Source: Laetiporus sulphureus 93-53 (lineage: Eukaryota; Basidiomycota; Agaricomycetes; Polyporales; Laetiporaceae). From it: a stretch of 64,000 nucleotides of DNA. The stretch is from NCBI RefSeq assembly GCF_001632365.1, contig NW_024468521.1, positions 62,001 through 126,000 on the forward strand. The letters run 5' to 3'. The position numbers and the translations under genes were made by a program. Below the pieces are notes generated by a model. That model searched no databases and was not told the origin of the DNA. It was given only the letters and a program-made list of their open reading frames with translations. This document shows, one piece after another, positions 12,464 through 24,172 of the stretch (positions are counted from its first letter, which is position 1; the number at the start of each line of letters is the position of its first letter).

Positions 12464-13053
12464 ACAGTGGCAGGTAGAATACAAGGCATGTATCGCAAAG
12501 ACAGCACGTTACGTCATACATGTTCGTATGTTGCACGTAACACGCGCGAAGCGCGCCACCGCCAACGTTTTTGCAAACGGCAATAACAAAACTTAGGGTT
12601 GCACTGCCGCACGTCCTTAGTACATGTTCATTTTATATCCGGGACACACGCGTCGCATGAAGGCTCAATCTATCCCCCGTCTCAGCGCATGGGCAGACTC
12701 ACTCGTTCGCTGTTTCTCATCACCCTGAGTGACACTCCATACCGCAGTGCTGGCACAGCGAAACCTAGCTGTACGATTGTAGACTGATTGAAGAGAATAC
12801 ATGCATGTAATGCGAGTTACACGAATGCGGCTATTAGAACATCACACGACGGAGCAACGACATGGTGCCGACGGACAATACAACATGATGGAGAGACAGA
12901 GTGGGGGAAACAAATTACTACGATGGGGTCGGAGCCGCGGCAGGGAGGTCTTCAAGCAGAGAGAGAGAGCCCGCTATAGATGTACACGTGAACAGGCGGA
13001 CGCCGGGGCTGCACTCGCAAGCTCAGCCGGTTCCGCACACAGCAGGAAAAGGA
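12464..13053. other. Intergenic region upstream of FunK1, downstream of the oxygenase
   Basis: No supported gene. Several short open frames lack family similarity and splice logic. A GA-rich stretch lies at about 12955-12970. Confidence 0.5.
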
Positions 13054-14467
13054 TCACTTGTAGTGCTTGACTTCAACGCCTGCAATGACCTCCGTATCCC
13101 ACTTCTGTCCCTTCTTCAACTCCACCACCCCGTAACTGGCGATGCGCGCACTTTCCCATTCTGCTGCAGTGGGAACGTGATCCTTGTCCTTGAATATGTT
13201 CACACCCTTTTCGCGAATGATAGGCGAGTCATACAGAGGCAGGAGAGGAGTGTCATCGATGGCGTGAGCGAAGTGGAAGACACCGAGACGGCGAAGGGAA
13301 ACCTGATCCTCAGGCGGTCGGACGACGCGATGGACCGTCGCCCGAAGGACTCCGCCGGAAAGAAGAGAGAGCTGGTCGCCGATGTTGACGACCAGACCGT
13401 TAGGGCGGTGCTGTGGCACGTAACATCAGCGACAAATTTCCAACTTATAGATTCAACGGAAGCGCACCTTCGCATATGCCCATTCTCCGTTCGGCATAAG
13501 GATTTGAAGAGACGTGATCGGCTGAAGCAGGTATGAGATCCTTTGAGTGTTCACACGCGTGCATATAGTATACTCACCTGAGAGAAAAGAATAGAAATAG
13601 TATTGAAGTCGGTGTGACCCTGCCAAACTCGTTGAAATCGCCAGGCTTCCGCATATAAGATACACCAACCTTCAGATACACTCCGTTGGTCTGCTTCGCT
13701 TCCTCCTCCTGCAGCGGGTCATAAACCATGAAGCGGAACAAGTCACGGCCCTCACGACCATCCGGAGCTTTGTGCAACCGCCAAAGGTAGTCTTCGTCCG
13801 GAAGCTGAAGATGCAGGGAAATGAGCGCGAGGATGCGCCGCAAAATTTGCTCGCGGCTTCGCGCAAGGAAGGCTGTGATTTCTGGGAGGAACGGACGTAG
13901 AGCGGTGGGGTGCTCGTCGGGGGAGCCAACGGAGCCACGCTCGTTGTAAAAATTGTAATGCTCGATCCTGTCACGAACACCGTCTACAATATTGAGAAAT
14001 TAGAGATGCGTTAACATAAATGCTAGTATTGGCGTACTCTCGATCTCCCAGAATGACGGGAGCTTGTAGCCTCGGAAGGTCCCCTTCTCCTTGATCTTCG
14101 CCTCGTACTTGTGCTTCTCGTCATCAGGGACCTCATCGAAAGGCACTTGTCCAATGCTGAAGATACGATCAACCTCTTCCTGAGAAAAGGTGTGATTGAT
14201 CACATAGAAGAACCCGTCACGGGTGAGTGCGCGACCAACGGTCGCCGCGAGTTCGGCCTTGCCTCCGGGTTTGTCCCAGAGAGAGAGGTCAACTGTCTCG
14301 ATGTTCGCATACTCGACTATGAAAGTGTAAGCAGCGCAAACGATACATGCGAGAATGGAGGGCGCACCATCAGCAGTGCTAGGCGGAGGCTTGTTCCAGG
14401 GCTTGAGGCGAAGTGCTCCGGTGGAGTCCGGAGAAGTAGTCTGAGTCTGAATAGCGATAGACGACAT
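13054..14467 (-). CDS. 2-oxoglutarate/Fe(II)-dependent oxygenase (isopenicillin N synthase-like)
   Basis: A non-haem iron dioxygenase of the fold used in secondary metabolism and small-molecule hydroxylation. The N-terminal DIOX_N part reads VDLSLWDKPGG...GFFYVINH, then IFSIGQVPFDEVPDDEK. After introns comes the double-stranded beta-helix core: the first metal ligands in GHTDFNTISILFSQ (H-x-D), a second part PITSLQILMPNGEWAYAK, the distal ligand His in RATVHRVVRPP, and a C-terminal segment ending KHYK. The Arg that would grip 2-oxoglutarate is probably in VSLRRLGVFHF. Splice phases are consistent around the H-x-D exon (a 50-nt intron ends just before it) and around the exon starting HRPNGLVVN. 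Start: MSSIA at 14467 is preferred over an upstream in-frame Met at 14494. An in-frame segment near 14330-14380 is probably an intron, GTGCGC to CATAG. Substrate unknown. It is divergent from a UNC93-like transporter. Confidence 0.88.
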
Positions 14468-14978
14468 GGTGCAGATACCGTCGAAACGAGGCACAGGAAC
14501 CTCGCTATAAGAACCTCAGTGGAGCCGTTCGCAAGCAACGCGTCGGATTGCACCATTTGTCTGGGCGCTGATGGATATTCGCGAAAAAGCATGCAATGCG
14601 CATCGCAAACCCGAGCAATGGCGGGTAAAATCATTGAGTCGATCCCGACGGACCTGAATGTGTTCTGGGGCGCGGGCGCGATGTCTGGGCAAGATTGCAG
14701 CACCCGGAAGGGGTCAGGGCAGACGCGCACCACGTGACCGAGACGCGTCTGAGCACGACGCGACGCCCGCCTAAAGAAGCAAGAAGCGATGATGTGATTG
14801 GATTGCGAAGCGACTAATCCGCTTCGGCAGAGACCTGTAGGCACACCACCTACCATCTGGTTCGCACCATGCGGGTTTAAGGCCACTTAAAAGGTGGCTC
14901 TAGCGCGTCTGGCCACCGTGCTTGCGTCCCTGGGAGCAACGGACTTCACTGAGCTCGGCACAGTACTTCGCGATCGCC
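14468..14978. other. Bidirectional promoter region, oxygenase / UNC93-like transporter
   Basis: About 510 bp between two divergent starts. No TATA box or clear operator visible. Joint regulation is possible but not shown by the sequence. Confidence 0.45.
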
Positions 14979-16973
14979 ATGTCGTCCACACCGAAGACCG
15001 CGGAAACGGACAACGCATCGCTTGAGAAGCACGCTCTCGAAGACTCCCGCTCGATCCGTTCGTTGCCTCAGGACGCAGACCACGAAGCAGCCAAGCCTGG
15101 GTTGCTCGACTTCGAGCCGAAATGGTACCATTCGGTCTTCTTCAATATGACGATCCTCGGTCTCTGTAACTTTTCGGCTCCGGGCCTGTGGGGTGCAATG
15201 AATTCCCTGGGCGCGGGCGGGGCTGCTTGTAAGTGCTCTGCATGTTCTCTGAAGCCTCTCACACTGACCGGATGTACTATTTTTGTAGCCCCGCACCTGA
15301 TTAACGCTGCGAACGCATTGACGTTCTGTCTCATGGTTTTGAGCTGTTGGTTGGGAAGTGAGTTGTATTATCCGTTCATACTTCCCAACTGCTAACCGTT
15401 GTAAAAGGCGCATTCGTGAATGCCTTCGGCGTGAGAATTACTCTGATGTTTGGCACTGCGGGGTACTGCGGTTAATAATGTTCTCATTACCATCTCTTTC
15501 CTTCCGAGCTCATTTCGGCTTCTTCAGTATTCGCCGCCGGCCTGTACACGAACAATGTCTACGGCACTAAATGGCTTGTTCTCTTCGGAGCGGCATGGTG
15601 TGGCATTTGTGCTGGGCTCTTCTGGATGATCGAAGGCGCGATCGCGCTCTCGTACCCAGAGCCCGCACGCAGGGGGAAGGCGCTCGGGTACTGGCTCTGC
15701 TACCGCGTAGCTGGGCAAGTACTCGGAGGCGCGATCAACCTCGGCATCAACGCGCACCGCTCGGAGGCGGGATCGATCTCACCGAAGGTCTACATCGTCT
15801 TCATTGCTCTGCGTAAGCTCTTTGAAATGATGCTTTGACTCACAACGCACTCACGCACATTTGACAGAGGCATGCGGCCCGTTCATCGGAGCTCTGATCT
15901 CGTCGCCCAATAAAGTCCAGAGGAAGGATCGCACCCCGGTCGAGCTGTACATCGGCACGAACTTCGCTGTCGAGATGAAGGCGACGTGGGCGATGTTCCT
16001 GAGCCCAAAGGTACTGTGCCGTATTCATCAGCTATTCATAGCTTGCTTAACCACTGTCGTCCGTCCCTAGTTCCTACTGCTCATCCCGCTCATTTGGCAA
16101 ACGGTCTTCTCGGAGTCGTTCACGGGAACGTATTTTGTTGGTGCGTTTCGTCTCTCTTCTCGCTCTCCTTCACGATTCTGAGCACCGTATAGATTACTTC
16201 AGCGTTCGCTCTCGCGCACTCGGATCGTTCTGCAGCGCGATCCTGTGCATGATCGTCGGCCTGGTGGAAGGCGTACGTTTCTTTCTTCCCAACCATTCTT
16301 TTGATGACACTAACGTGTTTCATCAAAAGCATCTGCTTGACAACCAGCGCTGGTCCAAGAAGCTCCGCGCACGCTGGACTTACGTCATCGTTCTGTCTTT
16401 GCAGGGCGGATGGTGGATCTACAGCCAAATTATCCAGGTAGAAGCCCCCGTTGTTCATGACGTGGAGCCAACGGAACACTCACATCCCCAACAGCAAGAT
16501 TACGTGCGCGGCAAGCGATCGCCCGACTGGCAGACGATCGACTGGGCTTCGCCGGGCTTCGCACGCGGCTTCGTTCTCTACCTCGTCATCACGATGGGCT
16601 TCCAGATGAATTATCTGTTCATGTTCTGGGTTGTGGGGAGCCGTGAGTCACAGCACCATCCGTATCACACGCAGAAACACTCACTGTATTTCATTTACCA
16701 GTCGTCGAGCACCCGCGCGACATCATCCGGATAGCGGCGTTGTTGCGCGGGACGGAGAGCGCGGCGCAGGCCGTCTCGTACGGCATTAACTCGACGTCGC
16801 TCATCATGACCGGCGCGTCTGCGATTAACTTCGGGCTCTGGGGCCTCGCGCTGATCCCCGGATGGTTCGTCGTACGCACGATTGGGGTCAGCAAACCGAA
16901 CTTGCGCGAGCTGGACGTCGACGAATTTGATGAGAAATTCCCGGAGGACGACACGTCAAAAGCTGTACAATGA
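14979..16973 (+). CDS. UNC93-like (DUF895) major-facilitator membrane protein
   Basis: A polytopic membrane protein of the fungal UNC93/DUF895 branch of the MFS; transported substrate unknown. The first exons are 14979-15228, 15289-15357, 15408-15470 and onward from 15528; several more follow. A ~55-residue acidic/Ser-rich cytosolic N terminus precedes helix 1 (SVFFNMTILGLCNFSAPGLW), the family motif with GAGG, then helices in NAANALTFCLMVLSCWLG, AGLYTNNVYGTKWLVLFGAA, a conserved region EGAIALSYPEPARRGKALGY, PFIGALIS, FLLLIPLIWQTVFSESF, a central basic loop, GFVLYLVITMGFQMNYLF, and final helices before an acidic C-terminal tail ending TSKAVQ. The SYPEP...RG(K) loop resembles MFS loop 2-3. Start at 14979 (context GCCATGTC) is preferred over the in-frame Met at 14922. 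Confidence 0.88.
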
Positions 16974-17591
16974 GAAAACCGAACGAGATCGTTCGCTGTA
17001 TTAGCCACGACGTTAGACGACTTGTGATACTTCCCTTACGTTAGTCGCTCGTTGAGCATTTCTGGGTTTGACTGTACGTAGAACATGTAGACATGTAGAA
17101 GGTTACTTACAGGTAAAGTTGGCCGAAAGTTGGCGTTAGATTCAGGACTGCGGCCTTTCGTCCGACGTTGATTTCCGTGACTGTGTTGTTGCGAATATCG
17201 TCTGGTACTGCATTGAGCCTATTTTCGACATATCTTCGTGCGCATCACGCACAGCTGAAATGAGGAAGGGGATCGATCAGATATCAAATTGGCCATGAAC
17301 GCGGCGCGTTGATGGCCGTCGCGTTTGCTTATTTGGGAACTATTGATGCGCCCGATCAGGATCGGAGGCAATTCATGTGGCGAGCGGAGTCTTGTTCAAC
17401 TCTTACTCTGCGGGCCTTGATCATCCTCTGCCCTCCTTGATTATCTTCTGCCCTCCTAGTCTCTCGCGCCTGCAGGTCTCGAGACCCACATATATCCAAC
17501 GCTCCGAATAGCTCGTGGGATCTGTCCTTTTCCTGAGTATCAGCCAGAGCTTACTTTCCTAGAGCGTTACTGCCAGGAAGCAACAAACCGA
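16974..17591. other. Intergenic region
   Basis: No gene seen. A short imperfect direct repeat lies near 17417-17459 (two copies around the phrase CTGCCCTCCT). It is probably the promoter region of the DUF2461 gene. Confidence 0.45.
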
Positions 17592-19575
17592 ATGCCACCT
17601 GCACGCACCACGGCTTCGCCCGCTCGGAAGTCCTCGAATATGAGCACAACGAAGAAGCAGGGGCCCAGCCTGTCTCAGTCACACCGTTCAGAAATGGAGT
17701 CAGATATAGACCAGAATGAGGAGGCGACCAGTGCAAGTGACGACGGCTCGGATGATGGAAAAGCCAAACGGAACCGGAAGACGGGAAAGCAGAAGGGCAC
17801 GGAAGTAATGTCAGGGAAGAAGGATTCCTCCTCGAGGAAGAAGAAGAATGTCACGTATTACGAGAAACAAGATGAGGACGAAGATGAAACTGAGCTGGAC
17901 AGTGATGCGCTTGACGAGGATTCAGATGGCCCATCAAGGAAGCGGAAGCGAGCGTCGAAGTCATTGGTTAACAAACGCTCTCCTAAGTCTCAGAAGGCCT
18001 CACCGAGGAAGCGGAGGATGAAGGCGAGACATGAGAGTGAAGATGAGGAAGATGGACTGGATCTGAAGGAAGGGCAAGAGGTGGTCGGCGTGGTAGTGAA
18101 AGCTCCAAAAACTGGACGAGGTATGCTTTCCGATCCTTTCGCCGCAGCTCCCTCTTTCTGAACCAAAGTTGATGAACCTTAAATGTAGTGCCTCCTGGCC
18201 AAATATCCACAAACACGCTAAATTTCCTCGCTCAGCTCCAGAAGCCAGAGTGCAATGATCGGGAATGGTACGTTCATTCTCCTGATGGTCCCTTCTGCCA
18301 TACTGTTGCGCAAATGCTTACTATGAACCTGTGGGACCCTATTATAGGTTCAAGCTGCACGGTACGCCTCCAGGCCCTATCAACCATTCACGGTTCATTC
18401 GCTCATATCTGCTTAGAGCCTGTCTATCGCCTCGCAGAGAAAGAGTGGAAGGATTTCGTCGACGAGTTCACGCCATTACTCATCGAAGTTGATCCACAGA
18501 TACCTCATCTCCCGCCGAAGGATGTCATTCATCGCATCTATCGCGATGTGGGTCATGATGTACTCTCCTGCGATGCAATCTCACGCGCGTTCACCGTGTA
18601 CATAGATCCGATTTAGCAACGACAAGACACCGTACAAGACAGGACTGACTGCAAGTTTCTCGAGGAGCGGGAGGAAAGGCATCTTTGCGGGCTGTAACTA
18701 TGCACTTGTTTGATAGCCAAACGGTTCGCTAAACTTCAATGTACTGTAACAGATCATGTGTAAGTATAAGCACTTTAGACCTCCGCAGTTGAGCGATTGC
18801 TTATTGCTATCGAATGTCATGACAGCGCCAGTACGTCCCATAATACGATATGAGTGCGACTCAGATTACGACACGGTTATCTAGTTGAACCAGGAGGCGA
18901 AAGCCTGATCGCTGCTGGGACGTGGTGTCCAGGCAAAAACGAACTGGCTACTATAAGGTTTGCCTCGTAACTACGCGTCTCTGTTCCTCCAACTGATCAG
19001 ATATGCATAGGAGCAACATTCTGCGCTCATCAACACGCCTTCGCAGCCTAATCTCCTCGCCTGAGTTCGTTCGCTACTTCGGCGAGCCTCGGCCGCATCC
19101 GCGAGGAGAGAGGCAAAACATTTTTGGGATGCAGGACGAGCTGAAGGTCGCACCGAAGGGAATTGAGAAAACGCACAAGTAAATTGACGAACAGCTCTCT
19201 GCGCCAATAATTTCTCACGTATGATATGACGCTTAATAGGGACATCGATCTGCTGAAGTGTCGGTCCTTTGCTGTTATATATCGGTGAGATTAGCTCAGC
19301 TTCCGCGAATCCGAGATCACTCTGCTGATGCACTGCTATACGGTCGCAGATTCATGGATAGCGAGGTTCTCGAGCCAGACTTCAAGGAGACGCTTTGCAA
19401 GGTTATCAAGATCGTCCAGCCGTTCGTGCATTGGTGAGCTGGTGACAGGTTACTTATCTACGACAGCTTCTTATGATAGATCCTGTGATATAGTTTGAAC
19501 GATATGATGACCATACAAGATGCAGATGATTCGCAATCTGGCGAAGGAGGCGGATCTAGCAGCGAGGACGACTGA
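17592..19575 (+). CDS. DUF2461 / TIGR02453 family protein with charged N-terminal extension
   Basis: Function unknown; the family is widespread in bacteria and fungi. The first ~180 residues are disordered, alternating acidic and basic, with NLS-like runs such as SRKRKRASK and PRKRRMKAR. The DUF2461 core then starts: ISTNTLNFLAQLQKPECND followed by REW, then (after introns) PVYRLAEKEWKDFVDEFTP, DPQIPHLPPKD, the family signature IRFSNDKTPYKTGL, RSGRKGIFAG, ESLIAAGTWCPGKNELATIR, FVRYFGE, LKVAPKG, DIDLLKCRSFAVIYR and PFVHC. An acidic Ser-rich tail ends the protein. The conserved RxxRFSNDKTPYK motif is created by splicing at about 18552 and 18605. At least seven introns; exact junctions after the GIFAG exon (near 18694) are uncertain, because the following intron is unusually long (about 200 nt) or hides a small exon. 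Nuclear location is inferred from the N terminus. Confidence 0.82.
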
Positions 19576-20019
19576 GAAGTCGTTGTGAGTCCCTTGTTGA
19601 GGCCGTGTCCATTTAGCTATTATGCGTGGGGTTTCATGGTTGTCTTGCATACTTGTTGTTGCATGTAATATCGTCTGTTGTAACATACGTACCTATCTGG
19701 CGTTGAGCTTCTAGGCTGTACAATGTGTCGTCTTGCGATGTTGCGAAGAGCGGCCGATTCACGTAGCGGATTGAATCAAAGTCCCGCAGCTACTCGTGAG
19801 GAGCGTCGGATGTCGAAGCAAGTGAAAGCTTTCTTCCAAACACATGCGAATCGAGCATTATCGCGCAAGATATTGAATCATGTTTCAAAAGAACACGTCT
19901 TTTACAAGACGAACACAGGGTCGAGTGGAATGCAAACAGTTGCTCGCAGGGCAACCTCATAGGATACAAGAGCAATTCTTCTGAAGGATGGATCTTCCCT
20001 ATAAGAGATAGCCCAAGGC
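19576..20019. other. Convergent intergenic region
   Basis: Holds the 3' ends of the DUF2461 gene and the small membrane protein gene. A short + strand open frame at 19723-19962 has no recognisable similarity or regulatory context and is not called. Confidence 0.5.
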
Positions 20020-20524
20020 TCAACTTTCCGTTACTTTCTTTTCCTGATCTCTGTACTGCTTTGCCCACTGTGACATGCAGTGAACATCGGAACCTGCACG
20101 GAGAGGGGATGTGTGGGACCTACCAGCATCGATGGAATGGGACGAGTTGGCTGTATGTATCTCCACTGAAAAGAGGAAATAGTAAACACGGAATCGTGGC
20201 ATGGATGACATCTTCACGCACCTCCTTGTCTGCACTCAAGTTCCATACTCCGTATGTGACGATCAGGATCCCAGCAAAGGCAAATGCGGTATTGGTTTTC
20301 CAATTGGATGGCTGAACCCACCAGCCACCTAAAGATGCAGAAGGTATGAGACAGAGAAGGATTGCAAGGATTCCGGTCAGCGACAGTAACCCTTGAATCC
20401 ACCCGAATGCATGAAACGCACCGGCTGGCGACCACACCGTCTTTGGGTACGGATACCTTGGTTGTCCTCCCTACGTTCTTCTGGTGAAGCTGATCGTAAA
20501 ACGATAGTGCAGTTTGCTCACCAT
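20020..20524 (-). CDS. Small two-helix membrane protein
   Basis: About 110 residues. The first coding exon appears to be only the ATG (20522-20524), immediately followed by a GTGAGC donor; the next exon begins at 20470 (GGQPRYPYPKTVWSPAG). Two further introns lie after NLSADKE and after PSML, and the protein ends WAKQYRDQEKKVTES. Two hydrophobic helices are clear: FGWIQGLLSLTGILAILLCL and TAFAFAGILIVTYGVW, separated by GGWWVQPSNWK. The aromatic-rich loop and small size recall accessory proteins of the mitochondrial inner membrane, but I do not recognise the family, so no function is claimed. An alternative start further upstream (MVKARG, 20659) would overlap the PEX3 start codon head to head, which makes it unlikely. 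Confidence 0.62.
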
Positions 20525-20657
20525 TGAGACAAGTCGTGTGGTAAATGGAACTGAGTACAGGCCGCGGAGCACGGCGTGCGGTAATGCGAGCACCACGTGG
20601 CTTGCTCGGGCCTGAGGCGCGACGGCGCGTCTGCCTCGAGTCCCTCTTGCTTTCACC
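20525..20657. promoter_or_regulatory. Compact bidirectional promoter, small membrane protein / PEX3
   Basis: Only about 130 bp separate the two divergent start codons, so both promoters and both 5' UTRs must sit here or overlap the opposite gene. No TATA box is visible. Confidence 0.5.
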
Positions 20658-22618
20658 ATGCTGCATTCTGTCGCCAACTACTTCCATGTCCGTCGTAGAG
20701 GTATAAATCGTGCTGCAGGATACATTGGGGGCGCATATTTGCTGGGACAATACGTCCTCGGACGGCTCGAGGATGTCCGCGACAGGTTGATGCAGGACAG
20801 GATGGCGAGGGAGAAGTATGTCCACATCGAATGCCTATAACCATGCAGCAACCAGGATAATTGACGCACAGCTTTCCCATGAATTGATGGTAGCCTCCGA
20901 AGGAGGTTTGAGCAGAATCAGCAAGACGTCGACTTCACCATTATGGCGCTGCTTCCGACGCTTGGCAAGTACATCCTCGAGGGCATGGACGTCGAAGGCG
21001 TCACCTACGAGCTGCAATCATATTCGAAGGCGACAAGGCCCCATATAGAGCTGCAACCTCCAGCACCACCATCGGAATCGAGCTTGGCATCGAGCATGGA
21101 GTTGCTACTGAAGCCAGCACATGACGACCGCTCGGAGAATGGGTCACTGTCTGTCATATCCTCCGCGCACGAGAATGGCTCGCCTTCAGAGCTCTCTTCA
21201 TCTTCGAGCTGGATAGACCATTCACTTCAAGTCTCCCAGGCGTCTGCAGAACTGGTGTCGCCTATCTCCAATTCCAGGTCGAGCAAGTCACCGGACTCGA
21301 GACAAGAGGCGGACTTGTCCGAATCTATGGTCTCTTCGAGCACGACATCTGGTTCGAGCGTTGCGCAGGATATTCTGTGGTCGGTAAGTGTCGACTACAA
21401 TCATGTGACATTGCCATTTGCAACGCCTATGCTCATCTTCTAGTCTCAGCCAGGGAGTGCTAGATCTGAGATTGTGAACCCAGTCACTAGAAGCAAGGCA
21501 GATCTATGGAAGGAGGTCAAAATACTCAGTCAGTAGCTTCATCGTGCGGGCGACAATGCTCTGAACCATGGAATGCAGCATTCACCCGGACACTAACCAT
21601 CATCTACTCCATTACGCTACTATCTATCTTCACTCATATTCAGCTCAACATCCTCGGTCGCTTGAAGTACATTCAGTCTGTCGTACAGGCGGAGCGGGAA
21701 GAGCGGCGGCGGGAGCGGGTGCAGCAGGACGTGTCCATGCTACTAGCCGGTGTGGAAGAGGCGTTGTCAGAGGAAAATGAGGACGTGGATGAGGATGAGG
21801 ACGAGATCATTAGCGAGGAGACGGAGCGCAAGTACCTTACGCTCAGCTGGTGGATTCTGCATGTAGGGTGGAAGGACGTGGGCGAGCGGGTCAGGCGAGG
21901 TGTCGAAGAGGTCTTTGAGGGGTGAGACTTGCAGTTTCCTGATTTGAGTAAACTCCTTGACGCAGAGCAGGGTGTCACTGAAGACAAAGTTCACGATTCA
22001 GGACTTGTTCCGGCTCGTGAGCGATGTCCGGCGCAGGGTAGAGTATGAAGTGACGTTCGAGGGGCGCGAGCGACGTATAGAGTGCGTCCCCTTACGTACA
22101 CGTTTCTTCATCTCATGTCGACCTTCACAGTTTCCTTTCAACCCTCCTTCCGCCAACGTCCGAGACCCTCACCCACGTTCTCATCCAAGGCGGGATCCCG
22201 TCCCGGCTTGCCGGCACCGCCGACCCACACTTCGACGCACTTCTTGCTGAGACACGCATACACCTACAATCTGCATCGTTCCAGCGCGTGCTGGAGGTGT
22301 GCCTTGACCGTGCGACGGAGGTGCTCTTCGACGGGCTGCGGAAGCATGTATTCCACAGCGCGGCGTCGGAGAGTGGGCTGGACGAGCGCGACGAGGAGAT
22401 GCGTGAACGGCTGGCGGCGATGCTCCCTGGCTTGGCAAGGTGGTGTCATCTGGCGCTGGAGGGGCTGCCGAATGAGCTTGTGGATGTGAGTCCGTGTGTC
22501 CCGATTATATCATACCTTGATTGCTGATGATGGTTTTGCGAAGCATTTGGCGAATGTCAGGGAGATGTCGGCGTTCTCTGCCATTATATACTCGAACTAT
22601 GATGATCGCTTTCGGTAA
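20658..22618 (+). CDS. PEX3: Peroxisomal biogenesis factor 3 (Pex3)
   Basis: Pex3 is the peroxisomal membrane anchor that docks Pex19 to insert membrane proteins and, in fungi, supports peroxisome inheritance and pexophagy. The N terminus has the short basic segment (HVRRRG) followed by the single anchor GYIGGAYLLGQYVLG. The conserved cytosolic part follows: RLMQDRMAREK, then RRFEQNQQDVDFTIMALLPTL, ILEGMDVEGVTYELQ. A long Ser-rich acidic insert (about 21055-21380) precedes SKADLWKEVKIL, TRTLTIIYSITLLSIFTHIQ, LNILGR, a Glu/Asp-rich insert, LTLSWWILHVGWKDVGERV, and after further introns SLKTKFTIQDLFRLVSDVR, the alpha-helical C-terminal part and a final exon ending YSNYDDRFR. At least six introns. 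The insert in the cytosolic domain makes it longer than yeast Pex3. Confidence 0.92.
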
Positions 22619-22771
22619 TGACACATACCCTATTGATGACTTGCAGTAGCAGAACCATCGGCAGATAAACCGCATGACATGATCAAGAGCGGAACATTGC
22701 ATACAGACAGCAGACTGGGCTGGATCCGAGATCTGATGCTTGTCTAACGTACAAGATCATAATCCCTTGCT

Positions 22772-24172
22772 CTATACTGAACTTACGTCACTGCGCATCA
22801 GTACGTCAATATCAACCGGACGGCCATTGCTGTTAAGCCCTGCTTGGATGAATGCCACATCCTTCAACGCGCCCTGCGGGTTTCCGAGACCATTGTCATC
22901 TCCCCGAATCGCGTTGACGAACCCCTCGAGCTCCTTCGGCACGCCGTCCATCGTCCGGTCCAAGATCTCCTCTACCTCGCCAAGGTCACGCCCATCCTCA
23001 TCGCGCTTAGCGATGTGGACCGTTGTGCGAATGCCTTCGACAGGATGGCTCCCGTCGACGACCTTGACCTGGTTGACGGAGAGCCAGCCGTCGGCTCCGG
23101 TGACCGTAATGCCGCTGAAAGCCAGATTGGAGCGCGAAGCAGTCGGTGCACCCCAGGTGAGCTCGACCAGTCCATGCGAGCCATCTGCGGAGCGCACGGC
23201 AGCGTTGATGGTGTCGTGCGGTGCGAGGTAGGACTTAGTGAGTGAGGCGAAGCCGGAGACAGTCTTGATCGGGCTGGGGAGGAGGACACGCAGGGCAGCA
23301 ATGGTGTGCTATCAGGCGGCATTTAAGTCCGAGGTGCGCTTTACGATGAGGGAAGATACATACCACACCGCCGTCTAGCTACGTTGGTGGAAGAAACCTC
23401 GGTCAGTGAAGTTCCTTCAGCCTTAAGCGGGATTATTCACCAAGAAGCCTCCTTGATACTGCGCATCCACCCCAAAGTGAGTAGGAGTAATCGGCTGATC
23501 GTAGTGCTGCTTACGTCTGGAATCGTTCTCCAGGGAGTGTTATACCACTTCGAGTTTTTGTCGATGTAGTTCACAACCCGTGCGTTGTAGATTTTGACTC
23601 GTCCGATTTTCCCGTCCCTAATAGCTTTTGCAGCGATGTGATATCCGGTCTCCGTCTCGATGTTTTCAGCCACCCGCCAAACGAGTCCCTTCGGCTTATA
23701 CTTGGTCTCGTACTCCGCGATCAGTTTTAGCCCTGAACCGACGTCCGGCGCAACTGGTTTCTCGCTGATCACATGTTTGCCTGCGCCGAGTGCCTTTAGA
23801 ACAATGCTGGGCTGTATGGTGATTGGGAGAACGACAATCACAGCGGTGATGTCAGGGCGAGCGAGCAACGTGTCGAGATTGCGAGAGGAATCGGCGTCGA
23901 AGTACACGTCGGGTTTAGAAGAGAGCTTGAGCGTGGATTGTGCCTCTCTGGCAAGCTCTGCTGCGCTCTTCTCAGAGCGCGAGTAGACCGCCTTGAGGTC
24001 GACAAACGAGGGGCCGATGGTCGCGATGGCCGGGAGATGAGCTGATCATGCGCACACGATGAACCGTAAGTGGTTAGCGCAGGCTGGGATTTCAATTTGA
24101 GGCAGCTGCCCGAGGCTCACCCTCTCTGGCGAAAATTCCTGAGCCAAGGATGGCGATCCCAACAGGGGCCAT
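22772..24172 (-). CDS. Gfo/Idh/MocA family NAD(P)-dependent oxidoreductase
   Basis: A sugar- or polyol-type dehydrogenase of the GFO/IDH/MocA family. Exon 1 starts MAPVGIAILGSGIFARE (24172), containing the Rossmann GxGxxxR-like dinucleotide motif; an intron separates it from AHLPAIATIGPSFVDLKAVY. Next come the conserved CDE-like stretch, VIVVLPITIQPSIVLKALGAGKH, and VISEKPVAPD, which holds the family Glu-Lys-Pro. The C-terminal catalytic/beta-sheet domain follows after introns near 23440 and 23370 (a His in GGVHTIAAL sits where the family has a catalytic His), ending with PVDIDVLMRSD. The 3' end is uncertain: translation stops at 22772 unless GTAAGT after MRSD is used as a donor, which would add a short exon reaching about 22625. 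Neighbours give no pathway hint. Confidence 0.85.

Noticed and set aside
19723..19962. Plus-strand 79-codon frame between the DUF2461 gene and the small membrane protein gene
   Set aside because: No similarity, no promoter or splice context, and it lies in a convergent 3' region.
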